Source: Bradyrhizobium sp. BRP22 (GTDB lineage: Bacteria > Pseudomonadota > Alphaproteobacteria > Rhizobiales > Xanthobacteraceae). Taken from it: 64,000 nt of DNA. The notes beneath the pieces are model-generated. The model was given only the letters and a program-made list of their open reading frames with translations. It did no database searches and was not told the origin of the DNA. The stretch covers positions 62,001 to 126,000 of the forward strand of contig NZ_JADYVX010000015.1 in NCBI RefSeq assembly GCF_020194175.1, in the 5' to 3' direction. A program made the position numbers and the translations under genes. The number at the start of each line of letters is the position of its first letter. The stretch's first letter is position 1. Positions 25,771-34,409 of the stretch are shown here, piece after piece.

Positions 25771-26468
25771 GCAGCCTTTTCCAGATGCTGGACCAGGCCG
25801 GCAAACAAGCCGCGGCCGTCGGTGCAGCCCATGATGTCTTCGACGTGATTTTCCGGATGCGGCATCATGCCGAGCACGTTGCCGCCGTCGTTGACAATGC
25901 CTGCGATCGACTGCGCGGCGCCGTTGATGTTGTGGCGCTCATCGACCGCGCCTTCCGGCGAGCAATAGCGATAGAGCACCCGCCCCTCGCCTTCCAGCCG
26001 CTTGATCGTCTCTTCATCCGCCTCGTAATTGCCCTCGCCATGGGCGACCGGCACGCGAATCACCTGGCCCGCATTGTAGCCGCGGGTGAACGGCGTATCG
26101 GAGCGCTCGACGCGCAGATGCACGTCGTGGCAGATGAACTTCAGTCCCGCATTGCGCATCAATACGCCGGGCAACAGGCCCGACTCGCAGAGGATCTGAA
26201 AGCCGTTGCAGACGCCGAGCACGAGGCCGCCCTTGCCGGCATAATCGCGCACCGCATCCATGATCGGCGCCCGCGCCGCAATCGCGCCGCAACGCAAATA
26301 GTCGCCATAGGAGAAACCGCCGGGCACCACGACGAGGTCGGTACCTTCAGGCAGCGAGGTCTCGGCATGCCAGACCATCGCCGGCTCCTTGCCCGAGATG
26401 AGCTTGAGCGCCCGCGCCATGTCGCGCTCGCGATTGATGCCGGGAAAGACGAGGACGGCGGATTTCAT
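25767..26468 (-). CDS. purQ: FGAM synthase glutaminase subunit PurQ
   Basis: A 233-residue class I glutamine amidotransferase that supplies ammonia to PurL. The nucleophile is Cys 87 in LGVCNGFQIL; the His and Glu of the triad are in MMPHPENHVE near residue 212. It belongs to the run purC-purS-small ORF-purQ on the minus strand, and the preceding small ORF overlaps its start by 4 nt (ATGA). A Bug-type binding protein is coupled after it. Confidence 0.97.
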   Translation of the reverse strand: MKSAVLVFPGINRERDMARALKLISGKEPAMVWHAETSLPEGTDLVVVPGGFSYGDYLRCGAIAARAPIMDAVRDYAGKGGLVLGVCNGFQILCESGLLPGVLMRNAGLKFICHDVHLRVERSDTPFTRGYNAGQVIRVPVAHGEGNYEADEETIKRLEGEGRVLYRYCSPEGAVDERHNINGAAQSIAGIVNDGGNVLGMMPHPENHVEDIMGCTDGRGLFAGLVQHLEKAA

Positions 26469-26698
26469 AACGTCGGCGCTTCGTGGAGTTCGAGGCGACT
26501 TTCAATACGTCCCAGCCGTACGTCGTAACGGCCGAGAATTCCGTACACGTTATGAATGTCCTGTTGCAGCGAGATCATATGACCCCGAATCGCATTCAAT
26601 TCAGTCTTGACCTCATTGATACTGCTCTTCGTCTCACTAAGGTCCCGCTGGAGAACCTTCAAAATCTCGAAGAGCAGTTCGTTGCTTACCTCAGCCAT
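26465..26698 (-). CDS. Small coiled-coil protein inside the purS-purQ unit
   Basis: A 77-residue protein, almost entirely predicted coiled coil (VLQRDLSETKSSINEVKTELNAIRGHMISLQQDIHNV). It has no signal peptide and no known domain that I recognise. It starts 11 nt after the purS stop and its stop overlaps the purQ start by 4 nt, so it is made with the FGAM synthase subunits. A scaffold or assembly role for PurLQS is possible but is inference from location only. Confidence 0.8.
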   Translation of the reverse strand: MAEVSNELLFEILKVLQRDLSETKSSINEVKTELNAIRGHMISLQQDIHNVYGILGRYDVRLGRIESRLELHEAPTL

Positions 26699-26709
26699 CG
26701 CCCGCCTTC

Positions 26710-26952
26710 TCAGCCTTTCATCTCGACCGCATAATTCTCGATCACGGTATTCGCAAGCAGCCTGTCGGCCGCCTCCTTCAGCGCGGCTTCCGCCTTGGCG
26801 CGGTCAGAGCCGGCAAGCTCGATGTCGAACACCTTGCCCTGGCGGACGCTGGCGACGCCGTCGACGCCGAGCGACTTCAGCGCGCCCTCGATCGCCTTGC
26901 CCTGCGGATCGAGGATGCCGGATTTCAACGTAACGGTGACGCGTGCCTTCAC
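26710..26952 (-). CDS. purS: FGAM synthase subunit PurS
   Basis: An 80-residue PurS protein that bridges PurL and PurQ and helps channel ammonia. The sequence VKARVTVTLKSGILDPQGKAI and the end ADRLLANTVIENYAVEM are typical. The start is GTG at 26952, 11 nt after the purC stop; a longer open frame upstream overlaps purC and is not real. The order purC-purS-purQ on one strand fits a single operon. Confidence 0.94.
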   Translation of the reverse strand: MKARVTVTLKSGILDPQGKAIEGALKSLGVDGVASVRQGKVFDIELAGSDRAKAEAALKEAADRLLANTVIENYAVEMKG

Positions 26953-26963
26953 TTCCGCCCCTC

Positions 26964-27731
26964 TTAGCTTTTCACCAGCACCGGGCCGGAGCCGGCCGGC
27001 CGCTCGTTCTCCATGAGGATGCCGAGCCGCTTCGCCACCTCGGTATAGGCTTCCAGGAGCCCGCCGAGGTCGCGGCGGAAACGGTCCTTGTCGAGCTTCT
27101 CGTTCGACTTGATGTCCCACAGCCGGCAGGAATCCGGCGAGATCTCGTCGGCGACGATGATCCGCATCATCTCGTTCTCGAACAGCCGCCCGCATTCCAT
27201 CTTGAAGTCGACCAGGCGGATGCCGATCCCCAGGAAAAGCCCGGTCAGGAAGTCGTTGACGCGGATGGCGAGCGCCATGATGTCGTCGATCTCCTGCGGC
27301 GTCGCCCAGCCGAAGGCAGTGATGTGCTCTTCCGATACCATGGGGTCGTTGAGCTGATCGTTCTTGTAGTAGAATTCGATGATCGAGCGCGGCAGTTGCG
27401 TGCCTTCCTCGATGCCGAGCCGCTGCGACAGCGAGCCGGCGGCGACATTCCGCACCACCACCTCCAGCGGCACGATCTCGACCTCGCGAATCAGCTGCTC
27501 GCGCATGTTGAGGCGGCGGATGAAATGGGTCGGCACCCCGATGTCGTTGAGATGCTGAAACAGGTACTCCGAAATCCGGTTGTTGAGGACGCCCTTGCCC
27601 TCGATCACCTGGTGTTTCTTGGCATTGAACGCGGTCGCGTCGTCCTTGAAATGCTGGATCAGGGTTCCAGGCTCTGGACCTTCGTAAAGGACCTTGGCCT
27701 TGCCCTCATAGATGCGGCGTCGACGGCTCAT
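26964..27731 (-). CDS. purC: SAICAR synthase
   Basis: A 255-residue ATP-dependent ligase joining CAIR and aspartate to SAICAR. Family features are RRIYEGKAKVLYEGPEPGTLIQHFKD at the N-terminus, NRISEYLF, the VRNVAAGSLSQRLGIEEG segment and the metal/ATP site FKMECGR...VADEISPDSCRLWD. The ATG at 27731 matches the usual N-terminus; an in-frame ATG at 27761 with GGAG 12 nt upstream is an alternative. First gene of the purC-S-(ORF)-Q run. Confidence 0.96.
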   Translation of the reverse strand: MSRRRRIYEGKAKVLYEGPEPGTLIQHFKDDATAFNAKKHQVIEGKGVLNNRISEYLFQHLNDIGVPTHFIRRLNMREQLIREVEIVPLEVVVRNVAAGSLSQRLGIEEGTQLPRSIIEFYYKNDQLNDPMVSEEHITAFGWATPQEIDDIMALAIRVNDFLTGLFLGIGIRLVDFKMECGRLFENEMMRIIVADEISPDSCRLWDIKSNEKLDKDRFRRDLGGLLEAYTEVAKRLGILMENERPAGSGPVLVKS

Positions 27732-28064
27732 TGGGATGTACCGTGTTTTGTTGAAATCCATGAATCTGGTGTGCTCCGGTTGAAAGGGATTGCGACCCAC
27801 GACGGAGCTGCCGCGGAAAGCCTGGAACCCCAAACAGAACAAGAACCAAGCCGTATGGCAACCTATCCGATTGGCCCATCCAGCACAATCGACCCGGACC
27901 CTTTTGGCGGACTTATCCGCCTTGGATTAGGTCCCCAAAATCTGCCATTCTGCCTGCGGCTTAACGGCCTGTTGTCATGCCGATTCGCCCCCTCTATCTA
28001 GGCATCCGCCGGGGCTGCCGCAACGCAAGCTCCATCCGTCTGTCAGCAGAAATTGGAACCGCCC
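27732..28064. other. Divergent intergenic region purC/DUF1476
   Basis: This 333-nt gap holds promoters in both directions. No repeat, RNA gene or coding remnant was recognised apart from the promoter listed separately. For purC, a weak TTGTGC-N17-TAGGTT pair lies on the minus strand near 27851-27890. Confidence 0.45.
27972..28000 (+). promoter_or_regulatory. Candidate housekeeping promoter of the DUF1476 gene
   Basis: TTGTCA (27972-27977), 17 nt, TATCTA (27995-28000): a good alphaproteobacterial sigma-70 type match, giving a leader of about 58 nt before the ATG at 28065. Confidence 0.6.
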
Positions 28065-28388
28065 ATGACCACATTCGATAAGCGCGAGGAAGGTTTTGAG
28101 AAGAAATTCGCCCTCGACGAGGAGCAGAAATTCAAGGCCGAGGCGCGCCGCAACAAGTTGCTGGGCATCTGGGCGGCGGAAAAGCTTGGCCTGACAGGCG
28201 ATGCCGCCAACACCTACGCCAAGGAAGTCGTCGCCGCCGACTTCGAGGAAGCCGGCGACCAGGACGTGCTGCAGAAGGTCCTGAAGGACCTCACCGCGAA
28301 GGGCGAGGCCATCACGGAAGGTCAAATCCGCGCCAAGATGGACGAACTGCTGGTGCAGGCCGTCGCTCAGGTGAAGGCGGGCGGTTAA
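28065..28388 (+). CDS. DUF1476 protein (F1-ATPase inhibitor zeta subunit)
   Basis: A 107-residue helical protein of the DUF1476 family, whose Paracoccus member is the zeta inhibitor of the F1-ATPase. The N-terminus TTFDKREEGFEKKFALDEEQKFKAEARRNKLLG is highly typical; that basic, amphipathic region is the inhibitory part in the characterised protein. It should act in the cytoplasm on F1. The start is ATG 28065, four codons inside a longer frame. Confidence 0.92.
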   Translation: MTTFDKREEGFEKKFALDEEQKFKAEARRNKLLGIWAAEKLGLTGDAANTYAKEVVAADFEEAGDQDVLQKVLKDLTAKGEAITEGQIRAKMDELLVQAVAQVKAGG

Positions 28389-28395
28389 CCATCCC

Positions 28396-28496
28396 GTCAT
28401 TCCGGGCGTCCGAAGAACGAGCCCGAAATCCATGTCTCCGCCCGTGCAAGTGGTCCGATGGATTCCGGGTTCGCGCTATGCGCGCCCCGGAATGAC
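28396..28496. repeat. Palindromic repeat between convergent genes (family R4)
   Basis: GTCATTCCGGGCGTCCGAAG pairs with GCGCCCCGGAATGAC. It fills the gap between the convergent ends of the DUF1476 gene and cynS. Sister copy at 17003-17083. Confidence 0.8.
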
Positions 28497-28505
28497 AACA
28501 AACGA

Positions 28506-28994
28506 TTATCCCTCCTTGAAACCGTACTCCGGTACGTTGCCGCTGGCGCCGTAGTATTTGTACGGCAGGAATTTCCCGGACATCGTGATCTTGACGCGGT
28601 CGCCCTTGGGGTTGGGCAGGCGCTCCATCACCATGTCGAAGTCGATCGCCGACATGATGCCGTCGCCGAATTCCTCCTCGATCAGCGCCTTCCAGGCCGG
28701 GCCATTGACCATCACGAGCTCGTAGAAGCGATAGATCAAGGGATCGGTCGGCGGCATCGACACGCCCTCTCCGCGCATCGGTGTCTCGTTCAGCATCGCG
28801 ATTTCGGATTTGGACAGGCCGAACAGTTCGCCGGCATTCGCGGCCTGCGGCTTGGTCAGTTTCATCTGGCCGAGGATCGCGCCGACGATCAGCACCTCGG
28901 AATAGCCGCCGATCTGCTCGCAGATATATTTCCAGCTCCAGCCCTTCTCGCGCTTGATGTCGAGCAGCTTTTCGGTGACGTCGGAACGTTTCAT
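28506..28994 (-). CDS. cynS: Cyanate hydratase (cyanase)
   Basis: A 162-residue cyanase that converts cyanate and bicarbonate to CO2 and carbamate (then ammonia). The catalytic residues match E. coli Arg 96, Glu 99 and Ser 122 as Arg 89 and Glu 92 in IYRFYE and Ser 115 in GIMSAI. The N-terminal helical domain (1-80) and C-terminal dimer domain are complete. GGAG precedes the ATG at 28994. It is the last gene of a four-gene unit with a nitrate/cyanate-type ABC transporter, so it detoxifies or assimilates imported cyanate. Confidence 0.95.
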   Translation of the reverse strand: MKRSDVTEKLLDIKREKGWSWKYICEQIGGYSEVLIVGAILGQMKLTKPQAANAGELFGLSKSEIAMLNETPMRGEGVSMPPTDPLIYRFYELVMVNGPAWKALIEEEFGDGIMSAIDFDMVMERLPNPKGDRVKITMSGKFLPYKYYGASGNVPEYGFKEG

Positions 28995-29014
28995 GTCAGG
29001 GTCTCCTCTCAAGG

Positions 29015-29926
29015 CTAGCGCGCGATAGTCTGCACGGGACTGGTCTCGATCGCCCGTGGCGACGAGACGATGGTTGGCTCGGTCAAGCCCGGCCGCACCG
29101 TCGGCACGTTGCGCGGGTCGTGATTGGTGACGTCAGCCGTAAAGCTCTTGCTGCGGGTGACCAGGAAATCGATGATGTGGTTGCGGAGCGCGTAGTAATA
29201 GGGATGGCGGTGCAGGTCGATGCGGCCGCGATCCTTGGGCAGCGGATTTTCCACGATCTCGGCCAGCACCGCGCCGGGGCCATTCGTCATCAGGAAGATC
29301 TTGTCGGCGAGATAGATCGCCTCGTCCACATCGTGGGTGATCATGAACGCGGTCTGCCCGGTCTCCAGACAGATGCGCCGGACCTCGTCCTGCAGCGTGC
29401 CGCGCGTCAGCGCGTCCAGCGCCGAGAACGGCTCGTCCATCAGCATGATCTTGGGCGTGATCGACAGCGCACGCGCGATGCCGACGCGCTGCTTCATGCC
29501 GCCGGACAGTTCGGAGGGACGCTTGTGCTCCGAGCCGGTGAGGCCGACGAGATCGATGAACTTCTGCGCATGCGCCTTGACCCGGGCGCGGTCCCATTTG
29601 CGCCATTTCGAGCTGACGGCATAAGCGACGTTGCCGAGCACGGTGCGCCAGGGAAGCAGCGCGTGGCTCTGGAAGATCACGGCACGGTCGAGGCTCGTGC
29701 CTTCGATCGCCTGCCCGTCGACGATCACGGCGCCCTCGCTCGGCTCGTCGAGCCCGGCGAGGATGTTGAGCACTGTGGTCTTGCCGCAGCCGGAATGGCC
29801 GATCACGCAGCCGAATTCGCCCCGTGCCATCGACAGCCACAGGTTCTCGAACACGGTGGTGGTGCCGCCGCTCGCACCCGGATAGCGCCGCGCGATACCT
29901 TCGATGGAAATGAATTTGTCGGTCAT
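29015..29926 (-). CDS. ABC transporter ATPase, nitrate/cyanate type
   Basis: A 303-residue ATPase of the NrtD/SsuB/CynD class. Walker A is GHSGCGKTT (about residues 43-51), the signature is LSGGMKQRVGIARAL, Walker B is IMLMDEPFSALD, and the H-loop is MITHDVDEAI. It should energise the permease encoded 4 nt upstream. A C-terminal extension of about 40 residues beyond the ATPase core has no recognised domain. Confidence 0.92.
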   Translation of the reverse strand: MTDKFISIEGIARRYPGASGGTTTVFENLWLSMARGEFGCVIGHSGCGKTTVLNILAGLDEPSEGAVIVDGQAIEGTSLDRAVIFQSHALLPWRTVLGNVAYAVSSKWRKWDRARVKAHAQKFIDLVGLTGSEHKRPSELSGGMKQRVGIARALSITPKIMLMDEPFSALDALTRGTLQDEVRRICLETGQTAFMITHDVDEAIYLADKIFLMTNGPGAVLAEIVENPLPKDRGRIDLHRHPYYYALRNHIIDFLVTRSKSFTADVTNHDPRNVPTVRPGLTEPTIVSSPRAIETSPVQTIAR

Positions 29927-29930
29927 CGCC

Positions 29931-30770
29931 CTACTCCGGGAAGGTGACCATGCGCGTGAAGCGCGCGAGGATCTGGTCCAGCAGCATGCCGACGATCCCG
30001 ATCATGAGGATCGCGATGATGACATTGGTGATCGAAAGGTTGTTCCACTCGTTCCAGACGAAGTAGCCGATCCCGGTGCCGCCGACGAGCATCTCGGCGG
30101 CGACGATCACGAGCCAGGCGATACCGATCGAGATCCGCATGCCCGTCAGAATCGTAGGCGCAGCGGCCGGCAGGATCACCGTGAAGGCGCGCCTGACGGT
30201 GCCGACCTCGAGCGTGCGCGCGACGTTGATCCATTCCTTGCGCACGCTGGCGACGCCGAACGCCGTGTTGAGCAGCATCGGCCACACCGAGCAGATGAAG
30301 ATCACGAAGATCGCGGAAATCGATGAGTCCTTGATGGTGTAGAGCGCGAGCGGCATCCAGGCCAGCGGCGAGATCGGCTTCAGCACCTGGATGAACGGAT
30401 CGAGCGCCCTGCTGATCAATGGCGACATGCCGATCAGGAAGCCGAGCGGGATCGCGACGATGACTGCGATGAGATAGCCGAGCCCGACGCGGCCGATCGA
30501 ATAAGCGAGCTGGATGCCAAGCCCCTTGTCGTTCGGCCCGTTGTCGTAGAACGGCCGCTTCAGATGCTCCCATAACTTGGCGCCAACATCGAGCGGCCCC
30601 GGCATCGCGGATTTGCCTTGCGTGGCGGTGAGCCCCATCAGCTTCGCATATTCCGGGCTCATGTTGGTGGCCGGACCGCTGCTGCGGGTCGCAAGATGCC
30701 AGACACCGATGAAGGCCGCGAACAGCACGACCGAGACGATCGCCGCGCGCAGGCGAAGTGAGAAAGTCAT
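29931..30770 (-). CDS. ABC transporter permease, nitrate/cyanate type
   Basis: A 279-residue BPD_transp_1 permease with an N-terminal helix (AAIVSVVLFAAFIGVWHLA) and five more, plus the EAA-like loop near EWINVARTLEVGTVRRAFTVILPAAAPTI that contacts the ATPase. The ATG at 30770 is used; the frame continues upstream only because a palindromic repeat happens to be open. It is separated from the binding-protein gene by 145 nt holding that repeat. Confidence 0.92.
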   Translation of the reverse strand: MTFSLRLRAAIVSVVLFAAFIGVWHLATRSSGPATNMSPEYAKLMGLTATQGKSAMPGPLDVGAKLWEHLKRPFYDNGPNDKGLGIQLAYSIGRVGLGYLIAVIVAIPLGFLIGMSPLISRALDPFIQVLKPISPLAWMPLALYTIKDSSISAIFVIFICSVWPMLLNTAFGVASVRKEWINVARTLEVGTVRRAFTVILPAAAPTILTGMRISIGIAWLVIVAAEMLVGGTGIGYFVWNEWNNLSITNVIIAILMIGIVGMLLDQILARFTRMVTFPE

Positions 30771-30895
30771 CTCCTTCTCCCCGCTTGCGGGGAGAAGGTC
30801 GGGATGAGGGGCTCTCTCCAAAAACTGTGCTCGTGGAGAGTCCCCCTCACCCGACGCGCTCCGCGCGTCGACCTCTCCCCGCAAGCAGGGCGAGG
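30771..30895. repeat. Palindromic repeat inside the nitrate/cyanate operon (family R7)
   Basis: CTCCCCGCTTGCGGGGAG at one end and CTCTCCCCGCAAGCAGGGCGAG at the other, with GAGGGGCTCTC/GAGAGTCCCCCTC between, forming strong stems. It separates the substrate-binding protein gene from the permease gene and could protect or terminate the first cistron's mRNA. Confidence 0.8.
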
Positions 30896-30915
30896 TACAG
30901 GGGCGCAAACTCTCA

Positions 30916-32298
30916 TCACGAGGCCTTCCTGATCTTGAAGCTCGCGAGGTAATCGTCGGGCTTGGCGGGATCGAACGTCTTGCCCATCACCGCGAACGAC
31001 TTGTACGTCGTTGTCGGCGCCGTGAGCCCCATCTCGGCCATCAGCTTGCCGGTGTCGGTGGCGAGATAGACCTGCTCGGCGACCGCCTTGTATTCGACAT
31101 CGCCCTTGATCTGGCCCCAGCGCTTCATCTGGGTCATGATCCAGACCGCAAAGGACTGCCAGGGGAACGGATCGAAATCGACGCGATTGGGCTGCGTGAC
31201 GACATTGCCGAGGCCGTCGGCGAAGGTGCCCGTCAGAATCTGCTCGAGCACGATCTGCGGCTGGTTCAGGTAGTTCGCCGGCGCGATCGCTTCCGCGATC
31301 TGCTTGCGGTTCTCGGCCTTGTGGGCGAACGCGGTGGCCTCGATGATCGATTTCAACAGCGCGCCGTAGGTATTCGGCATCGAGGTGACGAACTCCTTCG
31401 ATGCGGCGAAGGCGCAGCAGGGATGGCCTTCCCAGATGTCTTTGGTGAGGATGTGGATGAAACCGACACCGTCATAGACGGCGCGCTGGTTCATCGGATC
31501 GGGCCCGAGGAAACCATCGATATTGTCGGCGCGCAGATTGGCGACCATCTCCGGCGGCGGCACGGCGCGGATCTGCACATCGACGTCGGGGTCGAGGCCA
31601 TGCTCCGCGAGATAGTAGCGCAGCAGATAATTGTGCATCGAATAGTCGAAGGGTACGGCGAACTTGAATCCCTTCCAATCCTTGGGGTCCCGCTTGTCCT
31701 TGTGCTTGATCGCAAGCGTGATGGCCTGGCCGTTGATGTTCTCGACCGCAGGCATCGTGTAGGGCAGCGGGTTCGAGCCGACGCCCATGGTGATGGCGAG
31801 CGGCATCGGCGAGAGCATGTGCGCCGCGTCGTATTCCTTGTTGATGGTCTTGTCGCGGATCACGGCCCAGCCCGCGGTCTTGATCACCTCGACGTTCAAT
31901 CCGTGCTTGGCGTAGAAGCCCATCGGCGCGGCCATGATGATCGGCGTCGCGCAGGTGATCGGGATGAAGCCGACCTTGAGGTCCTTCTTCTCGGGCGCGG
32001 CGCCTTGCGCGAATACCTCGGTCGCCGTCTTGATCGGGAAGAATTGCGACAGCGCCGCGAGCGCCGTGGAGGCGCCGACCGATTTCAGAAAGGCGCGCCG
32101 GGTCGCATCCTGCGGAAACACCGCGCGCATCACCGCTGAGGCGACGACGCCCTCGTAACGCTTGTCCTCGGTCTCTGCGGGCTCGCAGCGCAGCGCCGGC
32201 TCGGCATTCCGGTGCTCGGCTTCGCTGACATGACGGCCGCAACTGCAGCGGCTGCCAAGATTGCGGTCGGGATCGAATGGGTTGTCGAAGATGGACAT
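30916..32298 (-). CDS. NrtA/CynA-like substrate-binding protein with Cys-His N-terminal extension
   Basis: A 460-residue nitrate/cyanate/bicarbonate-type binding protein. The core (about residue 105 on, VGFIPITCATPIIMAAPMGFYAKHGL) is the NMT1/NrtA fold. A Tat-like signal, DATRRAFLKSVGASTALAAL, begins near residue 66, so about 65 residues precede the export signal; these include a CSCGRHVSEAEH cluster that could bind metal. AGGAGG lies before the ATG and a sigma-54 promoter lies 34-51 nt upstream. First gene of the operon with permease, ATPase and cyanase. Confidence 0.9.
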   Translation of the reverse strand: MSIFDNPFDPDRNLGSRCSCGRHVSEAEHRNAEPALRCEPAETEDKRYEGVVASAVMRAVFPQDATRRAFLKSVGASTALAALSQFFPIKTATEVFAQGAAPEKKDLKVGFIPITCATPIIMAAPMGFYAKHGLNVEVIKTAGWAVIRDKTINKEYDAAHMLSPMPLAITMGVGSNPLPYTMPAVENINGQAITLAIKHKDKRDPKDWKGFKFAVPFDYSMHNYLLRYYLAEHGLDPDVDVQIRAVPPPEMVANLRADNIDGFLGPDPMNQRAVYDGVGFIHILTKDIWEGHPCCAFAASKEFVTSMPNTYGALLKSIIEATAFAHKAENRKQIAEAIAPANYLNQPQIVLEQILTGTFADGLGNVVTQPNRVDFDPFPWQSFAVWIMTQMKRWGQIKGDVEYKAVAEQVYLATDTGKLMAEMGLTAPTTTYKSFAVMGKTFDPAKPDDYLASFKIRKAS

Positions 32299-32331
32299 CG
32301 GACCTCCTGCGCGCGGCGTTGCCGCTCATTT

Positions 32332-32349
32332 ACGCAAGGTCCATGCCAG
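32332..32349 (-). promoter_or_regulatory. Sigma-54 (RpoN) promoter of the nitrate/cyanate-cynS operon
   Basis: On the minus strand the sequence reads CTGGCATGGACCTTGCGT: GG (-24) and GC (-12) are exactly 10 nt apart and nearly match YTGGCACG-N4-TTGC. Transcription would start around 32322, about 24 nt before the binding-protein ATG at 32298. Confidence 0.85.
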
Positions 32350-32425
32350 CCCCTTATTTGAGCCGATGGCATTGATGTCGCAGGCTTTTGTTCGCGCCTT
32401 GGCGACTACAAAAACTCGTGATACA

Positions 32426-32456
32426 CGAAAAATCGTATTCAGACTACGATTTTTCG
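32426..32456. promoter_or_regulatory. Perfect inverted repeat, candidate activator site
   Basis: CGAAAAATCGTA (32426-32437) and TACGATTTTTCG (32445-32456) are perfect complements with a 7-nt spacer. A smaller palindrome TCGTG-ATA-CACGA (32416-32428) abuts it. The centre is about 95 bp upstream of the -24 element, a normal distance for an enhancer-binding activator, and 30 bp before the ATG of the divergent activator gene, so autoregulation is also possible. Confidence 0.75.
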
Positions 32457-32470
32457 GGGCGGCCTGCACG

Positions 32471-34393
<1,923 letters not shown>

Positions 34394-34409
34394 CATTTCC
34401 CGGCTCGAC

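Noticed and set aside
26953..27195. N-terminal extension of PurS upstream of GTG 26952
   Set aside because: It overlaps purC in another frame and PurS proteins are about 80 residues; the GTG fits both length and start.
32426..32456. Perfect inverted repeat as a terminator
   Set aside because: The stem is AT-rich with no U-tract after it, and it lies in front of a gene start, so a protein-binding site is the better reading.
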